Made by a program: the position numbers and the translations under genes. From the NCBI RefSeq assembly GCF_014472415.1, contig NZ_JACSZV010000047.1, forward strand, positions 1 through 47,304: 47,304 nucleotides of DNA, read 5' to 3'. Positions 40,227-47,304 of the stretch are shown piece by piece. Below the pieces are notes generated by a model. It was not told the DNA's origin and did no database searches. It was given only the letters and a program-made list of their open reading frames with translations. Source of the stretch: Pseudomonas sp. N40(2020) (GTDB lineage Bacteria > Pseudomonadota > Gammaproteobacteria > Pseudomonadales > Pseudomonadaceae). How positions within the stretch are numbered: the first letter of the stretch is position 1; each line of letters starts with the position of its first letter.

Positions 40227-41660
40227 TTACTCGACCGCTTTGACCATGTCTTCGATGACTTTTTTCGCGTCGCCGAAAACCATCATGGTCTTGTCAAGAT
40301 AGAACAGTTCGTTGTCCAGACCGGCATAGCCGCTGGCCATCGAGCGCTTGTTGACGATGATGGTCTTGGCCTTGAATGCTTCGAGAATCGGCATGCCGGC
40401 AATCGGCGACTTCGGATCGTTCTTCGCGGCCGGGTTGACCACGTCGTTCGCGCCGAGCACCAGCACCACGTCTGCCTGACCGAACTCGGAGTTGATGTCT
40501 TCCATCTCGAACACTTGGTCGTAAGGCACTTCGGCCTCGGCGAGCAGGACGTTCATGTGCCCAGGCATCCGCCCGGCCACTGGGTGGATCGCGTACTTCA
40601 CGGTCACGCCACGGTGAGTCAGCTTCTCGGTCAACTCTTTCAGTGCGTGCTGCGCGCGCGCCACCGCCAGACCGTAGCCTGGCACGATGATCACGGTGTC
40701 GGCGTTGGTCAGCAGGAAGGTTGCGTCATCAGCCGAACCGGACTTCACCGGACGCGCTTCTTTCGCGCCGGCCGGGCCAGCGTCCACCGTATTGCCGAAA
40801 CCGCCGAGCAGTACATTAAAGAAGGAGCGGTTCATCGCCTTGCACATGATGTACGAGAGGATCGCACCGCTCGAGCCCACCAGCGAACCGGCGATGATCA
40901 GCATCGAGTTGTTCAGCGAGAAGCCGATACCCGCCGCCGCCCAGCCGGAATAGCTGTTGAGCATCGATACCACCACCGGCATGTCGGCGCCGCCGATAGG
41001 GATGATGATCAGCACGCCCATCACGAACGCCAGCGCCAGCATCAGCGCGAACGCGGTGAGGTTGCCGGTGAACATGAAGGTCAAGCCGAGAGCCAGCGTG
41101 GCTAGGCCCAGTACCGCGTTCAGCTTGTGCTGACCGGCGAACTGTACCGGTGCACCTTGAAACAGCCGGAACTTGTACTTGCCCGACAGCTTGCCGAAAG
41201 CGATCACCGAACCGGAGAAGGTTATTGCACCAATCGCCGCGCCCAAGAACAGCTCCAGACGGTTGCCCGCTGGAATAGCGTCGCCCAGCTGTTTGACGAT
41301 GCCCAGCGATTGCGGCTCGACCACCGCCGCAATGGCGATGAACACAGCCGCAAGGCCGATCATGCTGTGCATGAAGGCGACCAGTTCCGGCATCTTGGTC
41401 ATTTCAACGCGCTTGGCCATGATCGAGCCGGCAGTGCCGCCGATCAGCAGGCCGACGATCACATAACCGATACCTGCAGTCGCCAGCTCAGCGCCGAGCT
41501 TATAAATGAGGCCGACGGTGGTGAGGATGGCCAGCGCCATGCCGAGCATGCCGAACAGGTTGCCGCGCCGCGAAGTGGTCGGGTGCGACAGGCCTTTGAG
41601 GGCCTGGATAAAGCAGATCGACGCGATCAGGTAGAGCGTCGTGACGAGATTCATGCTCAT
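40227..41660 (-). CDS. pntB: NAD(P) transhydrogenase subunit beta
   Basis: The 477-residue subunit has about eight to nine membrane helices (domain II) up to near residue 270, then the soluble NADP(H)-binding domain III with VIIVPGYGLAVARAQHAL and VKYAIHPVAGRMPGHMNVLLAEA. With the alpha chains it couples proton entry to hydride transfer from NADH to NADP+. Its ATG shares one base with the stop of the preceding gene (TAATG). It is the last gene of the operon. Confidence 0.97.
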   Translation of the reverse strand: MSMNLVTTLYLIASICFIQALKGLSHPTTSRRGNLFGMLGMALAILTTVGLIYKLGAELATAGIGYVIVGLLIGGTAGSIMAKRVEMTKMPELVAFMHSMIGLAAVFIAIAAVVEPQSLGIVKQLGDAIPAGNRLELFLGAAIGAITFSGSVIAFGKLSGKYKFRLFQGAPVQFAGQHKLNAVLGLATLALGLTFMFTGNLTAFALMLALAFVMGVLIIIPIGGADMPVVVSMLNSYSGWAAAGIGFSLNNSMLIIAGSLVGSSGAILSYIMCKAMNRSFFNVLLGGFGNTVDAGPAGAKEARPVKSGSADDATFLLTNADTVIIVPGYGLAVARAQHALKELTEKLTHRGVTVKYAIHPVAGRMPGHMNVLLAEAEVPYDQVFEMEDINSEFGQADVVLVLGANDVVNPAAKNDPKSPIAGMPILEAFKAKTIIVNKRSMASGYAGLDNELFYLDKTMMVFGDAKKVIEDMVKAVE

Positions 41661-41980
41661 TACTTCGGCGCCTCTTCTTTTACTTTCGGGGCTTTCTTCT
41701 TGAACATCTCAAGCATGCGGCGAGTGACCAGGAAGCCACCGAACACATTGACCGCGGCCAGTGCCACGGCCAGGGTGCCCATGGTTTTGCCCAGCGGCGT
41801 GACGGTCAGTGCGGCGGCCAGCATGGCGCCGACAATCACGATCGCGGAAATGGCGTTGGTCACCGCCATCAAAGGCGTGTGCAGCGCAGGCGTAACGTTC
41901 CAGACCACGTGATAACCGACATAAATCGCCAGCACGAAGATGATCAGGTTGTAGATACCGGGGGAGATAAGCTCTTCCAT
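41660..41980 (-). CDS. NAD(P) transhydrogenase alpha subunit, membrane part (PntAB type)
   Basis: The 106-residue protein has three to four hydrophobic helices (YNLIIFVLAIYVGYHVVWNVTPALHTPLMAVTNAISAIVIVGA) and a lysine-rich tail (KKKAPKVKEEAPK). It is the domain II portion of the alpha chain, which in many bacteria, as here, is encoded apart from the NAD-binding part. AGGGA lies before the ATG. It is translated between the two other subunits. Confidence 0.95.
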   Translation of the reverse strand: MEELISPGIYNLIIFVLAIYVGYHVVWNVTPALHTPLMAVTNAISAIVIVGAMLAAALTVTPLGKTMGTLAVALAAVNVFGGFLVTRRMLEMFKKKAPKVKEEAPK

Positions 41981-41995
41981 CGTCTGAATCCCTGC

Positions 41996-43117
41996 TTAGG
42001 CGTTTTTGCGGATGACTTGGCCGTCGCGGCACATCAGGCACGCGGCGACGATGTCGTCTTCGAGGTTGACGTCGAACTGGCCTTCTTTAGTGAAGACCAA
42101 CTTCAGGAAGTCCAGCAGGTTGCGCGCGTACAGCGCCGAAGCGTCTGCGGCGACTTCACCGGCGAGATTGGTCGGGCCGCAAATGGTTACGCCATTCTCG
42201 ATCACCACCTGATCGGCCACGGTCAGCGGGCAGTTGCCGCCCTGCGCGGCGGCGAGATCGATGACCACCGACCCCGGTTTCATCTGCGCCACTGTCTCCG
42301 CGCTCAACAGCGTCGGCGCCTTGCGGCCCGGAATCAGTGCAGTGGTGATGACAATGTCGGCCTGCTTGGCGCGTTCATGTACGGCCTGGGCCTGACGCTG
42401 CATCCAGCTCGCTGGCATCGGCCGCGCATAGCCGCCGACACCGACCGCGCATTCGCGCTCTTCATCGGTCTCGTAAGGCACGTCGACGAACTTGGCGCCG
42501 AGGGATTCGATCTGCTCCTTCACCGCCGGACGCACGTCAGACGCTTCGATCACCGCACCCAGACGTTTCGCCGTGGCAATCGCCTGCAACCCGGCCACAC
42601 CGGCACCGAGAATCAGCACGCGCGCCGCTTTCACGGTGCCCGCAGCAGTCATCAGCATCGGCATGAAGCGTGGATAGTAGTGAGCGGCCAGCAACACAGC
42701 TTTGTAACCGGCAATGTTCGCCTGGGACGACAACACATCGAGACTCTGCGCCCGAGAGGTACGCGGCGCCGCTTCCAGGGCGAACGCGGTAATCCCGCAC
42801 TCGGCCATTTTGGCGATGGTTTTGTTGTTGAACGGGTTGAGCATGCCAACCAGCACCGTGCCGCGCTTGATCAGCGTCAGTTCGGCGTCGCTTGGGGCGA
42901 CCACTTTGAGAATCAGCTCGGCGCCAAACGCATCGTTGGCACTGCCAATGGTTGCGCCTGCCGCTTCATAGGCACTGTCGACAACACTGGCTTTAACGCC
43001 GGCGCCGGTTTGCACAGTGACCTTATGACCTTGGCTGATCAGCTTTTTAATGGTTTCCGGGGTTGCAGCAACCCTTGTTTCACCGGTCTGGGTTTCGAGA
43101 GGAACACCAATGTGCAC
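41996..43117 (-). CDS. NAD(P) transhydrogenase alpha subunit, NAD-binding part (PntAA type)
   Basis: The 373-residue soluble domain I is related to alanine dehydrogenase. It begins VHIGVPLETQTGETRVAATPETI and has the nucleotide site RVLILGAGVAGLQAIATAKRLGA near residue 165. The start is GTG at 43117, where CAGGAG lies seven bases upstream. It is the first gene of the pnt operon, 15 bases before the next. Confidence 0.95.
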   Translation of the reverse strand: MHIGVPLETQTGETRVAATPETIKKLISQGHKVTVQTGAGVKASVVDSAYEAAGATIGSANDAFGAELILKVVAPSDAELTLIKRGTVLVGMLNPFNNKTIAKMAECGITAFALEAAPRTSRAQSLDVLSSQANIAGYKAVLLAAHYYPRFMPMLMTAAGTVKAARVLILGAGVAGLQAIATAKRLGAVIEASDVRPAVKEQIESLGAKFVDVPYETDEERECAVGVGGYARPMPASWMQRQAQAVHERAKQADIVITTALIPGRKAPTLLSAETVAQMKPGSVVIDLAAAQGGNCPLTVADQVVIENGVTICGPTNLAGEVAADASALYARNLLDFLKLVFTKEGQFDVNLEDDIVAACLMCRDGQVIRKNA

Positions 43118-43551
43118 GTCAAATCTCCTGCGTGATCTTATTGAGTAAACCCAGGCACTGCGGATGGTGCGACTGGGGCGGCCGATCAGCACGATCCCGC
43201 CAAATCAGGGCGGGGCGCGGCATTTTGCAGGCGAACTTTATGCCCTTCAAGGGATTATGACGGGTGACGGAAAATTAACTACAAGTCATCCCGTGACCGA
43301 ATGTCGCAGATAACCGGTTGAATCCCTTGCAGGCCGTGCCTTGTAAGGATTCTGGCTGAATTTGAAAAAATTTCTCATCGGCGACGTGAATAAGCCGTGA
43401 TGAGTCGCGCGTGAAGGCTCAAAGCCACGTCGGCAGGCGCTTGTGGGACGTCTGTACGACTTTCGGATACAGTCGCTGAATATGCGACAAATACTTATAT
43501 CTGTAGGGCTTTTGATTTCCTGACTACGGGGTTAGGTATGGCTGTGAGCCT
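43118..43551. other. Intergenic region upstream of the pnt operon
   Basis: These 434 bases contain no convincing frame. They include the pnt promoter region and, since the LysR gene ends here, its 3' region. I saw no strong hairpin, repeat or RNA-like structure. Confidence 0.5.
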
Positions 43552-44451
43552 TTATCCCTCTAGGCTGTAGCTCTGCGCTTGATTTACCAACCAGTCGCGA
43601 AATGCCTTCAGAGACGCCGATTCGACCTTTCGCTCCGGAATCATCAGGTAATACGCCTTGATGCTGGAGAGTGCCTGCGGGTTGGCAATCACCAGGCGTT
43701 TCTCGGCCAATTCGCGCTGGATCAGGAACGGTGGGATCAGCGCGATACCCATGTCGTGCATGGCCGCCTGAGCCAGCATGGAGAATAGCTCGTAGCGCGG
43801 GCCTGTCATGTCGCGAGGGATATTCAGGTGTTGCGAGTAGAACCACTGGCGCCAAGCGTAAGGGCGAGTGGTCTGCTGTAGAAGTGGTAGTTCGGCAATC
43901 TCATCGGCTGTCAGATGTGTCTTGTTGCCGAGTAGGGCGGGGCTGCACACCGGCATCGGATTTTCGCCCATTAGCCTGTGGGATTCGGTACCGGACCAGT
44001 CAGCATCGCCAAAGTAGATCGCCGCGTCGAAGTCGGTATCGGCAAACAGGAACGGGCGAGTGCGGTTGGTAAGGTTGACGGTGACTTCCGGGTGCTTGAG
44101 CTGGAAATCCTTGAGCCTTGGCAGCAGCCATTGCGTGCCGAAGGTCGGCACCACCGCCAATTCGATCACATTGGTGCCCTGCTGGCCCATCACTGACAAC
44201 GTATCGCGCTCTACCGCATCGAGTTGCGTGGCCACCCGGCGGCTGTAGGAAAGTCCTGCTTCGGTCAGCTTCACACCGCGTCGTGAGCGTCGGAACAGTT
44301 CCACGCTGAGGAAATCCTCAAGGCTGGCGATCTGTCGGCAAATGGCGCCCTGCGTGAGTGAAAGTTCTTCGGCGGCCTTGGTGAAGCTCTCGTGGCGAGC
44401 GGCGGCTTCGAAGCTGATCAGGGCGGTAGTGCTGGGGATCTTCCTGCGCAT
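43552..44451 (-). CDS. LysR-family regulator next to gcdH (GcvA-like)
   Basis: The 299-residue protein has a winged helix (STTALISFEAAARHESFTKAAEELSLTQGAICRQIASLEDFL) and an effector domain of the GcvA-like type. It is divergent from glutaryl-CoA dehydrogenase with 158 bases between, the usual arrangement of a pathway-specific activator responding to a glutarate or lysine-pathway metabolite. ATG 44451 (MRRKIPS) is preferred to the GTG five codons upstream. Confidence 0.9.
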   Translation of the reverse strand: MRRKIPSTTALISFEAAARHESFTKAAEELSLTQGAICRQIASLEDFLSVELFRRSRRGVKLTEAGLSYSRRVATQLDAVERDTLSVMGQQGTNVIELAVVPTFGTQWLLPRLKDFQLKHPEVTVNLTNRTRPFLFADTDFDAAIYFGDADWSGTESHRLMGENPMPVCSPALLGNKTHLTADEIAELPLLQQTTRPYAWRQWFYSQHLNIPRDMTGPRYELFSMLAQAAMHDMGIALIPPFLIQRELAEKRLVIANPQALSSIKAYYLMIPERKVESASLKAFRDWLVNQAQSYSLEG

Positions 44452-44609
44452 ATACGTCAATCTCACTAATGCGCCGCGTAAAAGGCATTCAGCGACGTTT
44501 CGGAGTGAGAAATTAGCACAACAGAATGCGAAATCCTCGTTTGCTGCGACGGCTAACCGCGCCTAGGATCAATGCCACGTTAATTCACCCGATTTGCGAG
44601 GACACACTC

Positions 44610-45791
44610 ATGGGCGGTAAAGCTAGCTTCAACTGGATCGATCCCCTGCTGCTGGATCAACAGCTCACCGAGGAAGAGCGCATGATCCGCGACACCGCCG
44701 AGCAGTTCGCTCAACAGAGCCTCGCACCGCGTGTCCTCGAAGCCTTCCGCCATGAGAAGACTGATCCGGCGATCTTCCGCGAAATGGGCGAAGTCGGCCT
44801 GTTGGGTGCAACCATCCCAGAGCAATACGGTGGCAGCGGTCTCAACTATGTCAGCTACGGCTTGATTGCCCGTGAAGTGGAGCGTGTCGATTCCGGCTAT
44901 CGTTCGATGATGAGCGTGCAGTCCTCGCTGGTGATGGTGCCAATCAACGAATTCGGCACCGAAGCCCAGAAACAGAAATACCTGCCTAAACTGGCGTCCG
45001 GCGAATGGATCGGTTGCTTCGGACTGACCGAGCCTAACCACGGTTCTGACCCGGGAGCGATGATTACTCGCGCACGAAAGGTCGACGGTGGCTACAGCCT
45101 GACCGGCGCGAAAATGTGGATCACCAACAGCCCGATCGCTGATGTGTTCGTGGTGTGGGCCAAGGACGATGCCGGCGACATTCGAGGCTTCGTGCTGGAG
45201 AAGGGCTGGAAGGGGCTGAGCGCGCCGGCGATTCACGGCAAGGTCGGCCTGCGTGCTTCGATCACCGGTGAGATCGTGATGGACAACGTATTCGTACCGG
45301 AAGAAAACATCTTCCCGGACGTGCGCGGTCTGAAAGGTCCATTCACCTGCCTCAACTCCGCGCGTTACGGCATTTCCTGGGGCGCACTGGGTGCTGCTGA
45401 GTTCTGCTGGCACACCGCCCGCCAATACACCCTGGATCGCCACCAGTTCGGTCGCCCATTGGCCGCCACTCAGTTGATCCAGAAGAAGCTGGCAGACATG
45501 CAGACCGAGATCACTCTGGCGCTGCAAGGCTGCCTGCGTCTGGGTCGCATGAAGGATGAAGGCACGGCTGCCGTGGAAATCACTTCGATCATGAAGCGCA
45601 ACTCGTGCGGCAAGTCGCTCGATATCGCCCGTATGGCGCGCGACATGTTGGGCGGCAACGGTATCTCCGATGAGTTCGGCGTGGCCCGTCATCTGGTTAA
45701 CCTGGAGGTGGTGAATACCTATGAAGGGACCCACGACGTTCACGCGTTGATCCTGGGGCGTGCGCAAACCGGTCTGCAGGCGTTCTATTAA
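44610..45791 (+). CDS. gcdH: Glutaryl-CoA dehydrogenase (acyl-CoA dehydrogenase family)
   Basis: The 393-residue flavoprotein oxidises and decarboxylates glutaryl-CoA to crotonyl-CoA in lysine and tryptophan breakdown. It contains the acyl-CoA dehydrogenase signatures GCFGLTEPNHGSDPG and MLGGNGISDEFGVARH. The catalytic glutamate is Glu372 in TYEGTHDVHALILGRA, as in known glutaryl-CoA dehydrogenases. GAGGA lies before the ATG. A CoA transferase gene follows after 13 bases. Confidence 0.96.
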   Translation: MGGKASFNWIDPLLLDQQLTEEERMIRDTAEQFAQQSLAPRVLEAFRHEKTDPAIFREMGEVGLLGATIPEQYGGSGLNYVSYGLIAREVERVDSGYRSMMSVQSSLVMVPINEFGTEAQKQKYLPKLASGEWIGCFGLTEPNHGSDPGAMITRARKVDGGYSLTGAKMWITNSPIADVFVVWAKDDAGDIRGFVLEKGWKGLSAPAIHGKVGLRASITGEIVMDNVFVPEENIFPDVRGLKGPFTCLNSARYGISWGALGAAEFCWHTARQYTLDRHQFGRPLAATQLIQKKLADMQTEITLALQGCLRLGRMKDEGTAAVEITSIMKRNSCGKSLDIARMARDMLGGNGISDEFGVARHLVNLEVVNTYEGTHDVHALILGRAQTGLQAFY

Positions 45792-45804
45792 TAGGAGAGC
45801 GACC

Positions 45805-47025
45805 ATGGGCGCGCTGTCGCATCTGCGGGTACTGGATTTATCGCGAGTATTGGCCGGGCCGTGGGCCGGGCAGATCCTCGCCGACCTTGGCGCCGAAGTG
45901 ATCAAGGTCGAGCGCCCGGGCAATGGTGACGACACGCGCGCCTGGGGGCCGCCGTTCCTTAAAGATGCTTATGGCGAGAACACGTCTGAAGCGGCTTACT
46001 ACCTGTCGGCCAACCGCAACAAGCAATCGGTGACCATCGACTTCACCCGCCCGGAAGGGCAGAAGCTTGTGCGGGAGCTGGCGGCTAAGTCCGACATCCT
46101 GATCGAGAACTTCAAGGTGGGTGGCCTGGCGGCTTATGGATTGGATTATGAATCGCTGAAGGCGATCAATCCGGATCTGATCTATTGCTCGATCACGGGG
46201 TTTGGTCAGACCGGGCCTTACGCCAAGCGCGCGGGCTATGACTTCATGATCCAGGGGTTGGGCGGGCTGATGAGTCTGACCGGCCGGCCTGAGGGTGATG
46301 AGGGCGCCGGGCCGGTGAAGGTCGGTGTGGCGCTGACGGATATTCTGACCGGTCTCTATTCGGCGGTGGCGATCCTCGCGGCACTGGCTCATCGCGATCA
46401 CGATGGCGGTGGCCAGCACATTGATATGGCGTTGCTGGATGTGCAGGTCGCGTGTCTGGCTAACCAGGCGATGAACTATCTGACTACGGGCAATGCGCCC
46501 AAGCGTCTTGGTAACGCACATCCCAACATCGTGCCTTATCAGGATTTTCCGACGGCTGATGGTGATTTCATTCTGACCGTGGGTAATGACGGGCAATTCC
46601 GCAAGTTCGCTGAAGTGGCGGGGCAGCCACAGTGGGCTGATGATCCGCGTTTCACTACTAATAAGCTGAGGGTGGCGAACCGGGCGGTGTTGATTCCCCT
46701 CATCCGCCAGGCGACGGTGTTCAAGACCACAGCTGAATGGGTGGCCCAGTTGGAGCAGGCTGGTGTGCCGTGTGGACCGATCAATGATCTGTCCCAGGTG
46801 TTCGAGGATCCGCAAGTGAAGGCGCGTGGGTTGGCGATTGAGTTGCCGCATGCGTTGGCGGGGATGGTGCCTCAGGTGGCCAGCCCTATTCGGCTGTCTG
46901 AGACGCCGGTCGAGTATCACCGGGCGCCTCCTTTATTGGGCGAGCACACGCTGGAGGTTTTGCAGCGGGTACTGGGCTTGGGCGCGGGTGCGGTTGCCGC
47001 GTTGAAGGAGGGAGGAGTGGTCTGA
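45805..47025 (+). CDS. Family III (CaiB/BaiF) CoA transferase of the glutarate pathway
   Basis: The 406-residue enzyme opens with LRVLDLSRVLAGPWAGQILADLGAEVIKVE, the CaiB/BaiF signature, and has AGYDFMIQGLGG with the predicted catalytic Asp146. Given its place behind gcdH, it probably makes glutaryl-CoA from glutarate using succinyl-CoA or a related donor, as glutarate CoA transferases do; this is inferred from context. AGGAG lies upstream of the ATG. Two AT-rich palindromes follow its stop. Confidence 0.92.
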   Translation: MGALSHLRVLDLSRVLAGPWAGQILADLGAEVIKVERPGNGDDTRAWGPPFLKDAYGENTSEAAYYLSANRNKQSVTIDFTRPEGQKLVRELAAKSDILIENFKVGGLAAYGLDYESLKAINPDLIYCSITGFGQTGPYAKRAGYDFMIQGLGGLMSLTGRPEGDEGAGPVKVGVALTDILTGLYSAVAILAALAHRDHDGGGQHIDMALLDVQVACLANQAMNYLTTGNAPKRLGNAHPNIVPYQDFPTADGDFILTVGNDGQFRKFAEVAGQPQWADDPRFTTNKLRVANRAVLIPLIRQATVFKTTAEWVAQLEQAGVPCGPINDLSQVFEDPQVKARGLAIELPHALAGMVPQVASPIRLSETPVEYHRAPPLLGEHTLEVLQRVLGLGAGAVAALKEGGVV

Positions 47026-47027
47026 CG

Positions 47028-47069
47028 ATTCCTTCTATATAGAAGGAATGGCGTTTGCTTCCTATATAG
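47028..47069. repeat. Two CTATATAG-centred palindromes
   Basis: A perfect 22-base palindrome at 47028-47049 is centred on CTATATAG. A second CTATATAG at 47062-47069 has imperfect flanks (TTCCTATATAGAGAA). The centres are 27 bases apart. They lie between the CoA transferase stop and an rRNA-type promoter. The first may fold as a terminator without a T-run, although a TTTTTT run follows at about 47084. Confidence 0.8.
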
Positions 47070-47131
47070 AGAAGAATTTGGGTGTTTTTTAACCGATCTG
47101 CAAGTGATTGAAAGAAAAGCGAAATTAGTGG

Positions 47132-47159
47132 TTGACGGCAGATTCTGGAAGTCTATAAT
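47132..47159 (+). promoter_or_regulatory. Probable rRNA operon promoter
   Basis: TTGACG at 47132-47137 and TATAAT at 47154-47159 are separated by 16 bases, an almost ideal sigma-70 promoter, followed by a CGCCCC discriminator. An AT-rich stretch with A-runs (47108-47130) could be an UP element. The downstream leader and boxA-like sequence suggest a ribosomal RNA operon that begins beyond the window. Confidence 0.8.
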
Positions 47160-47283
47160 TCGCCCCACTTCCGGCGTAGTCGAAACGGAAAACTCCTTGA
47201 GATTCAATGAGTTATACGGTTTTCGATAGCGGGTTGCTTCAGTTCATCGAAGCCTGGAAGGAGTTGAAAGAGCGGTGCTGTTT

Positions 47284-47295
47284 GGCTCTTTTAAC
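47284..47295 (+). promoter_or_regulatory. BoxA-like antitermination element in a probable rRNA leader
   Basis: GGCTCTTTTAAC at 47284-47295 resembles the rRNA boxA consensus (GCTCTTTAACA), with one additional T. It lies about 120 bases after the promoter, as in 16S leaders. The 16S gene itself is not in the window. Confidence 0.6.
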
Positions 47296-47304
47296 GGTTC
47301 GATC

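Noticed and set aside
43118..43551. Small genes in the pnt upstream region
   Set aside because: Short frames occur, but none has a ribosome-binding site, reasonable composition or recognisable product.

Overview
The window looks like a chromosomal stretch of a fluorescent-group Pseudomonas. The evidence is the GC-rich coding sequence, the order coxB-coxA-ctaG-coxC / SURF1 / ctaA / cyoE / SCO next to a SulP transporter and a beta-carbonic anhydrase, the trpI-trpBA divergon, the gcdH locus, and several short palindromic intergenic repeats of the kind scattered through Pseudomonas genomes. No tRNA, prophage or CRISPR array was seen. This assignment rests on gene order and family recognition; no database search was run.

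Layout. 1-464: the right end of an IS3-family element with the transposase C-terminus, then a repeat-rich spacer. 465-8961 (minus strand): a complete aa3/caa3-type cytochrome c oxidase locus with its copper and heme A assembly genes, interrupted by one small opposite-strand gene at 4444-4647. 9331-13736: an unrecognised protein, a SulP transporter with a beta-carbonic anhydrase, and a radical SAM protein preceded by a LexA-type box. 13838-14911: an AT-richer islet holding two divergent acidic proteins built from one shared EF-hand/dockerin-like domain, separated by a large palindromic element. 14968-18813: a three-subunit membrane gluconate-dehydrogenase-type operon. 19117-25565: a secreted phosphatase-like protein, two M3 oligopeptidases (PrlC and a diverged paralog), a YheV-type zinc ribbon, a gamma-carbonic anhydrase and a HAD phosphatase. 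25682-30939: small envelope and stress proteins (aminopeptidase-like lipoprotein, two paired lipoproteins, two DUF1161 proteins, OsmC, an LLM oxidoreductase, dodecin, DUF883). 30912-33987: trpI and trpBA. 34110-38197: a CigR/RcnB-like protein, an operon of three DUF2388 paralogs ending in a DUF4105 protein, and a DUF1127 protein. 38519-43117: an acetyl-CoA hydrolase/CoA transferase and the three-gene proton-translocating transhydrogenase. 43552-47025: a LysR regulator divergent from glutaryl-CoA dehydrogenase and a family III CoA transferase. 47026-47304: paired AT-rich palindromes and what looks like an rRNA operon promoter and leader, with the 16S gene beyond the window.

How the genes fit together. 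Much of the window is aerobic energy metabolism: periplasmic sugar-acid oxidation feeds electrons to the respiratory chain, the terminal oxidase is built by a dedicated copper/heme A set, transhydrogenase balances NADPH, and lysine/tryptophan-derived glutaryl-CoA is oxidised at the far end. Most genes are conserved housekeeping. The least explained parts are the EF-hand-domain pair with its palindromic spacer (13838-14911), the DUF2388/DUF4105 operon (34614-37653), and the palindromes upstream of the CoA transferase gene (38281-38445) and of the rRNA promoter (47028-47069).
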